The notes under the pieces were generated by a model. It had not been told where the DNA came from. It made no database searches and saw only the letters and a list, made by a program, of their open reading frames with translations. This document shows, in pieces, positions 1 to 12,000 of a stretch of 22,943 bases of DNA; within the stretch, counting starts at the first letter, position 1; the number at the start of each line of letters is the position of its first letter. The position numbers and the translations under genes are program-made. Origin of the DNA: Spirogloea muscicola (Eukaryota > Streptophyta > Zygnematophyceae > Spirogloeales > Spirogloeaceae); the NCBI GenBank assembly GCA_009602725.1, contig WELB01000423.1, positions 14,248 to 37,190 of the forward strand, written 5' to 3'.

Positions 1-1
1 G

Positions 2-88
2 GGGGAGGAGGAGGAGGAGGAGGCGGAGGAGCAGGAGGAGGAGGGGGAGGAGGAGGGGGAGGAGGAGGGGGAGGAGGAGGAGGAGGAT
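2..88 (+). other. Poly-Glu acidic tract (GGA/GAG repeat) upstream of the UBR box
   Basis: The first 87 bases are almost pure GGA/GAG/GGG purine repeat. In the frame that later encodes the UBR box (codons starting at base 2) they read as a Glu-rich run with a few Gly, Ala and Gln, followed by an Arg-rich linker. The frame is open from base 2 into the UBR box, so this is probably coding low-complexity sequence. A splice site inside it cannot be excluded. Confidence 0.7.
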
Positions 89-3000
89 GACGGCCGAGCA
101 GCCGCCCGACGGCCGCTGCGCCGTGCGCCAGAGGGGAGCGGCCGCAGAGGCTGGCTGGCGCGGCAGGTGTGCACATTCACGTCCAGCGGCAGCAACTTCA
201 TGGAGCAGCACTGGTACTTCTGCTACACGTGCGACCTCACCATGTCCAAAGGCTGCTGCACTGTGTGCGCCTGCGTGTGCCACCGAGGTAAGCCGCCGCC
301 GTCGCCATGGCCGCCGCCCTTGTGGACAGACCTGCTCGGCACCACATCAACAGCTGCAAGCATTAATCAAGCAATCAAGCATGCACAAACTCGAGCCATG
401 ACCGCGCCACCAGCTTCCCTTCTCGCTGGCAGGCCACAAGGTCGTCTACTCGCGACAGAGTCGGTTCTTCTGCGACTGCGGTGCGGGCGGTGCGCGTGGC
501 ATCACCTGCTCGTGTCTCAAGCCCAGGAGTGCGCAACCCCTCGGGCGACCTGCAAGTGGCCTGGCTGCCCAACGAGCGCGATTGAGCTCCGACGCTGGCG
601 CGCTCTGGTCAGACAGCGACGATTCAGACGAGAACACCAGCAGATCCGGGGACGACGCCGCTGGCATTGGCGAGTTGTACCACAATCCAGCCTGGAATGC
701 GTTTGATACGTTGAAGCTCATCCAAAGCGTTGGTGCAGTGGGCCAGGTTCTGGCACTTAGCCAGGATCTGGTGGGCAGCATAAGCGAGCAAGGTGCACCG
801 CGGCACTGGGGCTGCGCTGAGCTCAGCCTTGCGCACGCGGTGGCGGCGTACCCCACAGAAGACCTACTCCGGTTGCGCCGCACCTTTGCGGCCGGCTCAT
901 TTGAGATGAAGGTCAAGACTGAGTACTCCAGTGCCAAGGACCTGCGAGCGCAGCTGCTGAGCAGATCACTGACGAAGTCCATTCTCAGTGTCAGCATGTC
1001 TGGTCACCTAGCAGTTGGCGAGGGCGATAAGGTGTGGAGATGCAGTCACAGCTTCCAACAAGAATATTTTGCACCGCACTCATCTATGGCTCCTTCCGTG
1101 TTCACTTCTGCAACTTGGTCACACTAGACCACTTTTGTCCCTGCTCCTTTTCTTTGCAAATTGCAGAGCCAGTAGTTGTGTTAACTTCTGCAATCGAATG
1201 ATTTTCTGATCTGGTCTGGGTCCAAATTTGTTGGTGATAGGTACTCATCTTTGAGGTGGGGCAGCTGATTGGCAGCCTGACTGCAGTGCCCGCGGTGCTG
1301 GAGAAGTGCTCCGTTCAGCTGCTATCAAAGAATGTGCTCCGCTTTGAGGCCGTCCACCTGCAATTTAATGCCGCGAACAAGTCGCATCTCGCGGTGGCTG
1401 GTTATGAGGAGTGCCAGATCTTTACGCTGAGCCCGGGGGGTGAGGTTACTAGCAGAATGTCCATCGACCTCGCACTCCATGATGGAACATACATCCGCCG
1501 AATCAGTTGGGTACCGCGGTCAGAGGTGAGAGACTGTTGATTGCCTCTCATCTCTGCACTGTTCTCAGTCCTGCTGCTGGGAACTACTGAGGTGATCAAT
1601 TCTTACTTGGGCCTGCTGAAGAGATGCCTAGCCAGTGCCTCGTGACTGAAGCTTCTGTACCCTAAGCTTTGTGCAGCATAGTGTGAAGCTATGATGTCAG
1701 GAAGCTTGTTTGTGTGATTGCAGGTGTGCCTGCTGATTGTCAGCACCAACTTCATCAGGATTTATGACCTCTCCGAAGACTGCATCTGCCCAGTGTATTC
1801 TTCGGTGCTGGCAGGAGATTCTTTCAAAGATGCGACAATTGCACAACTTCCTGACGGGCGTCTTGCAGTTGTTATACTCTCTCAGCTTGGAAAGGTCTTC
1901 ATTGAGTACCTCTGTCTTGAGGCAGGGCACCAGCTCGGCGCGAAATTGCTGGTCAATGAGGTCTCTCTGCCCAGGGACCTGCAGCAAAGTGCCAGAGGCG
2001 TTTCTGTTGAATTTCTGCCATTGCTGCAGCTTCTGGTCTTGACCTTCGAGAGCGGACAGTCCATCCTTGGGCGCATTGATGGGACGGCTACGGTATGTGA
2101 CACTGTCGCTCGCTTCCTGTTTTCTATGTTTGCAGTTTCACTTGGTCAGATTTTCAGCTGCCCTTGTCTCATTGCTTTTACCTGATGGCAACCAGGCCTT
2201 CTCAGAAGTGGCGACTGTGCTCAAACATGACGGTAACAGCAGCTCCACTCTGGAGCTTCACCACTGGCGAGAAGTGGACTGTTTGTCAACCAGCTTGATA
2301 GTTGCCCAGGGCGGCTCCTCGGCTGTTATTGCAGCGGTAAGATCTCATGCTAGCTGCTCTGGTTTACAGATATGTCCTCCATATAAATGCTTAAAGTGCT
2401 CCTCGGTGTCCTTCAATACGATTCTTTGGAGTGCACACCATGCCTAAAGAGTCCTCTGCCACCCACTTCGCTAATTGCTTGTCTGCCCGTGCATTACATA
2501 ATGCCTTGGGTCAGGTGTTGCAAGGGCATGTGTTGTATCATGACCTACCAGTCATTGATGGCCCATCCGGTTCGCGCATCGACGGCATTGTCTCCTGGAC
2601 TGGCATGACAGGCTCCTCTGGCTGCCATCTGCTCGTCCTCCGTGACGATGGTAGCCTTCATGTGAGTTGATGAAGTGCAGTGGTGGCAGCAGCAGATGCT
2701 CAGTCGTTTGGGGATGAAACCTCTTAGGCTATGTTGCACGTGTATCACACATGCCATGTCAGATGCATAGACCATCACCTTCTCATTCATCTGCTCTGTC
2801 TTTGCCAGGTCTATGATGCCCTACCACACGCCAATCAGCCGGGGAGGGCCGAGGTCCAGCCAAAGGAAGCACCGCACAAGAGCACAAGTGACCTGCCGCA
2901 GCTCGGCCAGCCCAAGGAGCGGGGGAGGCGAAGGACCGATAGCGAACCCAAGTTTCCACTCACCTTCTTTGAGAAGACGGTCTGCGTGACCTCCTCTGTG

Positions 3001-6000
3001 AAGGTTGGCGGGGACATACTCGCCAGCACAGGTGCAGAAGCCGCCAAGATGATCCTCGCTTCAGATGACGGCTTCCTGGAGAGTCCAAGTCCTTCAGGGT
3101 TCCAGGTAACTTGACCTTGTCAACATCTGTGCCCATGATGGACTTCTGCAGGTCTGCAGGGCTCTTTCAGAACTCCATGTAGCGCCAGCTGAAGGCAGAT
3201 GGACGATAGATGCAGTGGCTGATTTTACCGCCTGGTGGGTGCAGCTCCTGGTCGTGAATACAAACGATGATATGGTGCTTGTGGGTTGCCGCGTGCACGT
3301 GGGCAGAACAGAAGCAGGCCACATCCCATCCTCGCTCTCCGTCTTGCAGCGCAGTATCAACTTGGAGGAAGGTGCACAGCGGTGGTATGACATTCCGTTT
3401 ACCAACACAGAGGCTCGAAAGTGCAAGAAAGAATTTTTGCTCACCATTGGCCCTGCATTTGACCACAGCTCGCTGCCCAGGATCGACACTATTGAAGTCT
3501 ATGCAATGAGCAAAGCTGACATGGGTTGGAGGGATCCTGCTATTGCCCCAACCAAGGAGAGCAAAAATTGGCATAGCTCACCTTGGCCGGCGACCTCAAG
3601 CACTCGCTTCTTTACTTACCAAGATCTGGTCACGGTGGCCATCACAGCAGAGCAGTCCCTTGGCAGCTGTATGGAGGTGTGATCTCATTGTCCGCAGTAT
3701 TGGTAAAACGTGTCAGCCTTATATCAGTAGTAGGCGCATCAATGTATCCGATTGGTGGGACAATTAACATGAGGAACTGGGCTCGAGAGGAAGCTCCATA
3801 AACATGCAGTCTACTCTCACTTGCCAGGATATAGGATGTCCTTGCTGCCAGAAGACCAAGTTGTCAGTGGTCTTTGTACTCTGATCAGATCTGCCCTGGT
3901 TGTTGCTTGTGCACAGTTCTTGAGAGCATATTACCTGGCCACAAGTCAGCCAACAAGGGCAAGCATGCTCTTTACTACTGGGCAGCACCACATTGGCTCG
4001 CAAGTCTGGAGTCTAATGCAAAGCATAGCTAGCCTGGATACGACATGGGCGCTGAAGTCTGCTACACAGCACCTGCTTCAGACCATCTGTCCTTCACCTG
4101 AGGAGTTTCACCAGGTTGAGCTTCCGACAGGAATACTGTCAGTGTGCCTTCCTGCATGCAAGACCCGTGCAGGTTCACGGGTTTTTTAAGCAGTTATCTT
4201 AGTGTTGTGACCTTATGCAGACCCTGAGCATTACGGTGCACTTCTTAGCATTGTCATGCACCTGCTGATGCAGACACCTGGTTGCCATGTGTATAGATAA
4301 GAGATGAGCTAAGATTGACGGCGTTGACAGGAGCTATTTTTGAGCTAAAGAGCAACATAGCTGCTGGAGGCCACCGATATTTATGGGCTGTTCGCCAGTT
4401 CAGGAAGCATGTCAGGATTGCCTCCAACGTATCATGCCTCCGTCCCGCCAACTTCTCTCGCTTCCTTGACACTAAAGGTTCAGTGCATCTTATGTGATGC
4501 CTTTTAGTCGGTCCGCTGACATGCTCTTGCAATTCCTGAGCTGCAATTATGTCTTGCCTCATGCACTCGAATGGTTGCAATGTCCTCGTAGGCAGCATGC
4601 TTGCAACGGGGTTATGCGTGCATGCACTTCTGTGACTAATAATGTTCAATGTCTTTTCTCCCAGGGGTTGGCGTGGTGAATGACCTCTGCGATGTGCTGC
4701 AGGCAATTCTTGCTTGTCGGCAGCTGACCACGACACCCACAACTGGCCTTATTTTTGACATAGTTGATCTGCTGTGCGGATATGCGGAATACCTCTCTGA
4801 TAGAGCGCATGCAATGAAGCAAGACCATGGTGAAGCCTTGGCACCTGCCATTGCCCACTTCCAGCAACTTCTCTTCTCCCGTGATGAGAAGGCTCGATTT
4901 GCGTGCAGGTAATACATGTTGTGCTCCCACACATCGTGCTTCTGTTTATCTGGTCATGAAGAGATCCTGAGGTCTGGTATACAATCAGTATTGCGTTCTT
5001 AGATCACGCCCCTTGCTCCTTTGCTGTCTGCTGCAGTCTGGCGCTCACGTCAAGACTTCTGCAAGGTCCACTAGTGAAGGCAAGTGGGCACAGCTCAGCT
5101 AGCACAGAGGACAGGAGGCAGGAGGCCCGGGAAGGTGACATCCAAGAAGACCACGACACAGGGGGTGCCTCAGTCCAGTATTGCTGCGATGGCTGCTCAG
5201 TGTGCCCCATCCATAACAAGCGCTGGCATTGTGAGGTCTGCCCGGACTTTGACCTCTGCGAGGCGTGCTACGAGGTTATGGACCAAGACATGTTGCCTAG
5301 ATTTCACCAAGCAGATCACCCCATGGTTGCCATATTGGTAGAAGCCGAGGGCACCAGCAGAGCAGGTGAGCAGGGCCTGAAGTGGGCCGAAGGCACAGAA
5401 CAGGGCACCTCCACTTTAGTCGGCAAAGCACATGAACCTGATGCGATGCTCTCAAACAAGAACAGCACAGAGAGCGAAAAGCGCCAGGAAGGAAATGATG
5501 CGAGGAGGTTACAGGACCATGCTAACCATAACTCCGATGTCATTAATAAAGACAATGATGACCTTCTTGGGGAGCACCGCGAGAGGCAAGAGGAGGACGA
5601 TGATGAGGAGGATGAGGAAGACGGAGATGAGGAGGAAGAAGAGGATGGGGAGGGGGAGGAAGAGGACGATAACGACGACGATGATGATGCTGAGGCCCAC
5701 GAGGAGATTGTGGACGAGTGGGAGGAGATTGAAGGGGCTGTGCCCATGGAGGAGGCTGGCGGCGAGATCCTGCGCATGATTCACAAGCGCCTTGTCAGCA
5801 CTGGCAGCCAGGACTTGCACAGGAGCAATTCTGCGCTGGAAGGAGAGCGACATGGGAGGCACAACTCTGGGGATAAGGGGTCAGCAGATGGACTGAGGGG
5901 TCATCACGGGGAGAGACGATACCTGGAGTATGGTGAGATGGAGGAGATGTCTGAGGAGAGCCTACTGGAGCTAGCAATGGAGCTCAGCTTGAAGCAGCAG

Positions 6001-9000
6001 CAGGACGGCGCCACGAACCATGTAGACAATCAGGCTTCAGACCGCCACTCAGGCAACTATGTCAACAGCCAGCGGGTCACTGAGACAAGTGCGCGGGACT
6101 CAGCATCAGGTGGACCCGTATCGCAGCAGCCTGATGAAGGGTCCTGGATCTGGCGAGCGAGGCCCGCGTCGGCTTCCTCGGCGTCGCTCCTCCTAGAGAG
6201 GACTGCTCGGGAAGCAGGTACAGGGCCACCCACACGCCCACCTCCTGCAGCCAGCAATCGGGTCCCGTTTGTGCAGGCCGACAGGCAGTCGCCGCCTCCA
6301 GAAGACCACGAGGAGGAGCCGACGACTGTAAGCACCGATGCCCCTAAGTGGCGGAGGCGGACGTCAGCGAGTGCAGCGGTTGGTCAGGCTCTTCTCAGCC
6401 AGCTAGTGAGCAGCCTGCGAGGCAAGCTCGGGACCTTCTCGGGTCTCGAGGCCCGTCCCACAATGCAGCTGCTTTACAACATTGGCACTCAGTCCATCCA
6501 AGCATTCCAACCAGAGGAAGCAGATTCCAAGCAGAAGGGCAGTGACAGCCGGAGCAACGAGGCTGTGGTGGCCATTGACGAGGTTGTGCAGCTGCTTCTA
6601 GACGAGCTGGATGTAAATAGAGAGTTGCAGCTGGAGGAAGGCAGTACCAAGCGAGGGGAATTTGCCATCTTGTGCTTCACTTTCTTCACACTGGTCCTGA
6701 GATCTCACGAGAGCGAAAAGGCTGACCTGAAAACGACTTCGTCAAGGGCTTCTACGTCCTTTGGAAGTCGACGGATGAGAGCCTGCTCTCTACTTTGCAC
6801 GTCCGCGCTTGTCTCCTTCGTACACAGTATCGTCTCAAGACAGGCCTCAACGTTCAAGAAGGTTGTTCGAAAGGAGGCTGCCTCTGAGGCAATCTCATCC
6901 TGCGACAGCCTACTGTCAGCCAAGAAGGACAAGGTCCCTGGGAGCTGCGCTCCTTTTCTGTCGGACTCTTACGTGCAACTGCAGGGAGGAGACCCTTTCA
7001 GCTCATTTGTAAACCTCTTGCTGGAGAGCAGCTTGAGGCTGGCCTGCAATGTTGCGCGACAGCAGAGAGACGTTGACCCTACTCCAGGAGTCGCTGAGGC
7101 CTCATATGAGATGAGTGGGAGGGAGGATATTGACAGCCAGGCCACAGTGCAGGCATGTCATGCGTCTGGCATGGAAGACTTCTGTTTCAGTGATTGGCAG
7201 GACTTGCTTTGCTTCTATATAAGCAAGGCCACAACGTCGTCACTGAAGAAGTATGCCAGAAGGTTGCTTTTGCATTGCTGCTCAGGCAATAGGGCAGAGT
7301 ATTATCGTGCCAGAGATTCTTGGCAGCTCACATCTGTATTCAAGGTATCTCAGTCTCCACCTGCAGTATGAACAGCAGTGTACTGCAATCATGTTCAACG
7401 CAAGCAGCAGCTTGGCTGCTAACACCTGCAATCATGATGCATATATCAGTAGTTGCATGATCTCAATGAGATAGAAGTCCTTGGATCGCAGAGTTGGATG
7501 TAATTGCTTAGTTTCTTATTCTACTTGCTTGCTGTGTGCCATGCAAATGCCAGAGATGGAGCAAGCTTGCAGCCAAAACTCAGGATTTCAAGAAGCCTAT
7601 GTCCTACAAATGGCAAGTCAAGCTTGCACAAAGTCTGGCAGCTGCTACTGAGATTGCAGAGATTCGGCCAATCAGCTGGCAAAGGCACTGCCTTGATAAC
7701 GCCAATGTACTGCCCCTCCTGCTGAGATCTACACACAGATGGGGCGAGGAATCGGTCTTGCAGGTGTGCGATAGTCCAATAGTAGCATGTTGAGATCTGT
7801 TGATACTAGTTGATACTAGTACTGATGCAAGCTAGGCTGGAGGTTTTAGGCTCAAATTCGGGTGAGCTTGGCTGTTGGCAGTGGTAGTTGTTTGCACTTA
7901 TGAGCTATCATTAGCACATGCACTTGTGAGCTATCATTAGCACATGGGCTTTTTCCCGCCCCATGACCTTCTCAGCGATCTTATTTGCTGGATGCTTGCA
8001 GGCCCTACGATTGCTCTTCTTGGCCTTCTACTTTGCGGATGAACTGCCACTGGCACCTAGCAGCGACAGCGTTGTGGTTCCCACTGCCTCTAAGCTGCCA
8101 TCGTATGCGGAGATCTTAACATCCCAGTCACAAATTTCTGACAAGCGAAATGTGTCAGGCATTGTCTCATCCAGGGAGCACCGCTCATCATCCAGTGAGG
8201 AAAAGGCCAAAAGGAGAACAAAGAAGGGCGAGCGCGAGCTTGGTGAAATGGCGGATGATGGGCAAATCATGGACATGGGACCAGCTGCAAAATTGATCTC
8301 TGAAGACATTGGTGTTCTACCCCATGTCATTCACACTTTCCTTCTAAGCTGGAGCTCCTCGTACATTCGGACTGCTACCCGCGCGTTCCTACAGGTTCAT
8401 TTCTAGACCCAAGCAAGCACCTATCACTGCTCTATGAAGTGTTTATACAATGGACTGTGATAAAAGTATGTATGAGATTCAGAGTTTGAGCCTTGATGTG
8501 ACACTTGTGCGAAGAGCTTCTGCACTTCTACACAATTAATAAATGTCTTACACAAGAGCTATGGAGCGCTGCAATGCAGTCATATAAGGATCTATGGTTG
8601 CTCTGATGGCACTCTCATCATCACAGTAGAGCACTATGTCTGTTATCTGGTTGATACTGATGCTCACATATGCGTCACAGGGCCTCTGGTTGCACGGAGA
8701 CCACAATCTCCGCAGTCAGCTTCTGAAAGTGGTGTTGGGTGTCATTCCCAACCTCCCTTCTTTTGGTCCTAATATTGTGCAATTCTCAGACCTTCTGTCC
8801 TGGACCTTGGCAAGAGGCAAAGTGCAAGCTACAGACAATATTATTGATGGGCAGGCTGGAAGCACAGAGGAATCCAAAATCATAGAAAGCTGCCTGAGTG
8901 GTGCGTAGTCTTGGTTGTCGGTCTTAAGAGTTGCTCTTATGGTATCTCATTCAGCTCCTTGTCAAACATCCATGTGTTCTAAGACCAATTGCTCCTGTGA

Positions 9001-12000
9001 TTGCTTGTGGGACATCTGAAGCTGCCTGAATGGTGCGTAGTCTCAGTTGTAGGTCTTAAGAGTTGCTCTCATGGTATCTCAGTGTGCAACCAACCAAAGA
9101 TGTGTTAAATGATGACCGACTGCTGTTGTGATCAGTTGTGGGACGTTTGAAGCTACCGCTTCTGATACTATTGAGTGCTTGCATTGGTCACACAGAGGTG
9201 GTCATTGGCAACATTCTTGCAACTCTTAAGGAGCAAAACGAGCTCTTAGCCAATCATCCTGAGTCCAAGATGTACAGTGATCTGCAGACTCTTGTAGATT
9301 TTGAGGGTTATTACTTAGAGAGTGAACCCTGTCTCGCGTGTTCAAGCCCAGACAACACGTTCACTCGGATGAAGCTGGAAAGCATTAAATCAGAGACTAA
9401 GTTTACAGACAACCGGATCCTTGTCAAATTCAGTGGCAGTCATGCAGTGCGGGTATGACTTGGCTTACTGAAGCTTTGCGGAAGTAGTGGCAGGTTGCTT
9501 GTTGCTTGTCAATTGACGTCTACTACTCAATTCATCAGTGAGGTTGTTCATGAGGTCAAGCCAGAGAATTGTTATGATTGTGGTACATGAAACAACACTT
9601 CCCCCTTCCATGCAGAGTTTGTCAATGGAGATCCACGATGGAAGGAAATCAAAGTCAATCAAAGTTCTCAATCTGTACTACAACAACAGGACCGTTTCTG
9701 ATCTCTCAGAGCTCAAGAACAACTGGAGCTTGTGGAAGAGAGTGCAGAATTGCCAATTGTCTCCAGAGCAGACGGAGTGCAAGTTTGACTTTGTAGTGCC
9801 AATTGTTGCCTGCAACTTCATGATTGAGATTGACGGGCTTTATAGAAATTTACAGGTAAGCCGAGCTCGTTTGGTGGGGGGAGGTAGCTAGTGCGCTCTT
9901 TGTACAGATGTTTGGTGGATGTCAATTCACCAAACCTAACTAACCTGGGCTAGATTATGACGTGCATAAGATCATGTGTTAATGGGTTGTTTGCTATTAG
10001 CAAGGTCTCTTGAGGTTGACTCCATCTGTACAGGTATCAAGAGCTGTGTGATCAGGTGTGACCCTCGGTTGAGGAGCAAGACTCACTGCAAGATATGAAT
10101 GTTTGGTGTGTGGTGCTTGCAGGCTGCCTCATTGGAGGTCCTCCAGTGCCCAAGGTGTAGTAGACACGTCACAGACAGGCACGGCATCTGCAGCCACTGC
10201 CATGAGAATGCACATCAGTGTCGCCAATGCAGGAACATAAACTATGAAAATCCTGACTCCTTTCTCTGCAATGAGTGCGGTTTCTCAAAATACGGCCGAA
10301 TGGAATTTCACTTCCAGGCCAAGCCCAGGTAATCATCGCCACATCTCTTGTTTCTGCATATTCTGGCCTTTGCCTCTGCTGTCTTTTCACAGATGGCATG
10401 ATGCTTGAGCAAGTCCCCAGAGACGTTCTGTCAACGAGGAACAAGGTCTTCCTTAACCAGTGGATTTGTGCCTTTGGTCAGCTTTTGCTTCGATGTAATG
10501 GAGAACGAGGAAGATGCAAGGACCTGCCTTGCAGCAATTGAGGCTGAGTCCGAAAATGCTCATCGCCGTTACCAACAGCTCATGGCACTGAAGAAGCCCC
10601 TGAAGAAGCTCTTGATCAGCATATCAGAGCCGGACCCATCGAACAACAGTGCGAGCTCTTTCCTTGCTTCTGCAAGCATGCCTCAGAGTGCTACACTTAA
10701 TTTTCTCAACATTGGAGGCTACAGTGGAGGAGGTGGCAAAGGCATCGGCAGTAGCTCCATACCTGTGTCAAGCACAATCACAAGCAGGAGCGATGCAGCA
10801 TCCTCGTCATCATCCATTGCGGGAGTCCTGCCAGCTTCGTCGAGCTTCAGAATTAATCGCAGAATTGCGATTTTGGGTGTTCTGTATGCCGAAAAGTGCA
10901 AGGTAACACCTTAGCTTGGTCTGAGTGGCTAGTCCTCTCTAGCATTGATCCATGACAATTTCGAAGTTGTGCTTTCAAGTGGTGCAGTGAAGCAAATTGA
11001 AGCAACTTGATGTACTGACGAAAGGCGTATACTGTTAACCTCAACTGGAAGATACATTGATGGTTTTGAGGTTTTCTTGGTATACAGGCAGCGTCTGAGG
11101 CAGTCAGCAAGAGTGTTCAGCTCCTACTTGGCCTGAGACAAGCTCTCGTTCAGTACGTCAAACGCTCGTCAGAAGAATGTGCTGTAGAGGATACCACCTA
11201 CCCTGTCATCCATCAACGGGCTCGCAACCGCTGCTACGGATGTGCCATCACTTTCTGTGGTCATTGCCTTCAGTGGCTGCAGGCAAGAGTTTTCCTGTTG
11301 CCTTGATTCACAAACTTAGACTGTATGGCTACCAATAGGTCATTGACTCCTCTCTGAAGTGTCGTCTATGATCTCCTGCATCATCTTGGATGAGGTAAGA
11401 GGCTCCCAAGTAGCCTGTGCTGCTCTTGGTCCTCCCAAGTGCAGCCTCAGTGCTAAATAGAGATCTGATTATTGGAGCATCAGCAGCACAGGCTTTGGAC
11501 AGCATCAAGTCCATCTTACACTAACCCTCAAGTGGGCCTTGGCTTGACAGCTCTTGGCAGAACGAGAGGGGTGCTGCAAACAATTGGCCCTTCCAGGGAC
11601 CCTGATGGAGCTTCTTGAGAGTAGCGTGCATCAGGGGCCCAAAGCTTCCAGGAAACAAGCACGATCTATTGTGTGCCTGCTCATCAAGGATAGCCCAGCT
11701 GCTACAGCTACTTTGGTTGCTTACGTGAGGGAGAAGGTGAGCAGTGTTACACTGCCGCAAAATTTCGCTCCTCTATCTGAGGTTCTCTTGGTTCTTTGAA
11801 GAGCAGCCCTCCTGCTTTTTTTGCTTCTTAGTTTGTGAAATACATGGCCCGTCCAGCAGCAACAGAGAATTCTGTATTGACAAGCACAGCCTCTGTTTAT
11901 TGTTGATTTGCTTGTCGGCACTTTGAATGATTGGTATCTTGCTGCATCTCCAATGCACAATATGTGGGTACCTTACTGTCATGCAGGTACTGCACTGTAT

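Noticed and set aside
446-997. 183-codon open frame on the minus strand
   Set aside because: It lies opposite exon 2, whose plus-strand translation matches the BIG family. The minus frame has no recognisable features.
4315-4497. Possible extra exon in the long intron
   Set aside because: No family resemblance and no frame-compatible pair of splice sites that would improve the protein alignment.
5316-5777. Minus-strand Ser-rich open frame of about 150 codons, and a Leu/Ile/Val-rich one at 5509-5862 that looks membrane-spanning
   Set aside because: Both are complements of the Asp/Glu tract (GAG/GAT repeats read backwards give Ser, Leu, Ile and Val).
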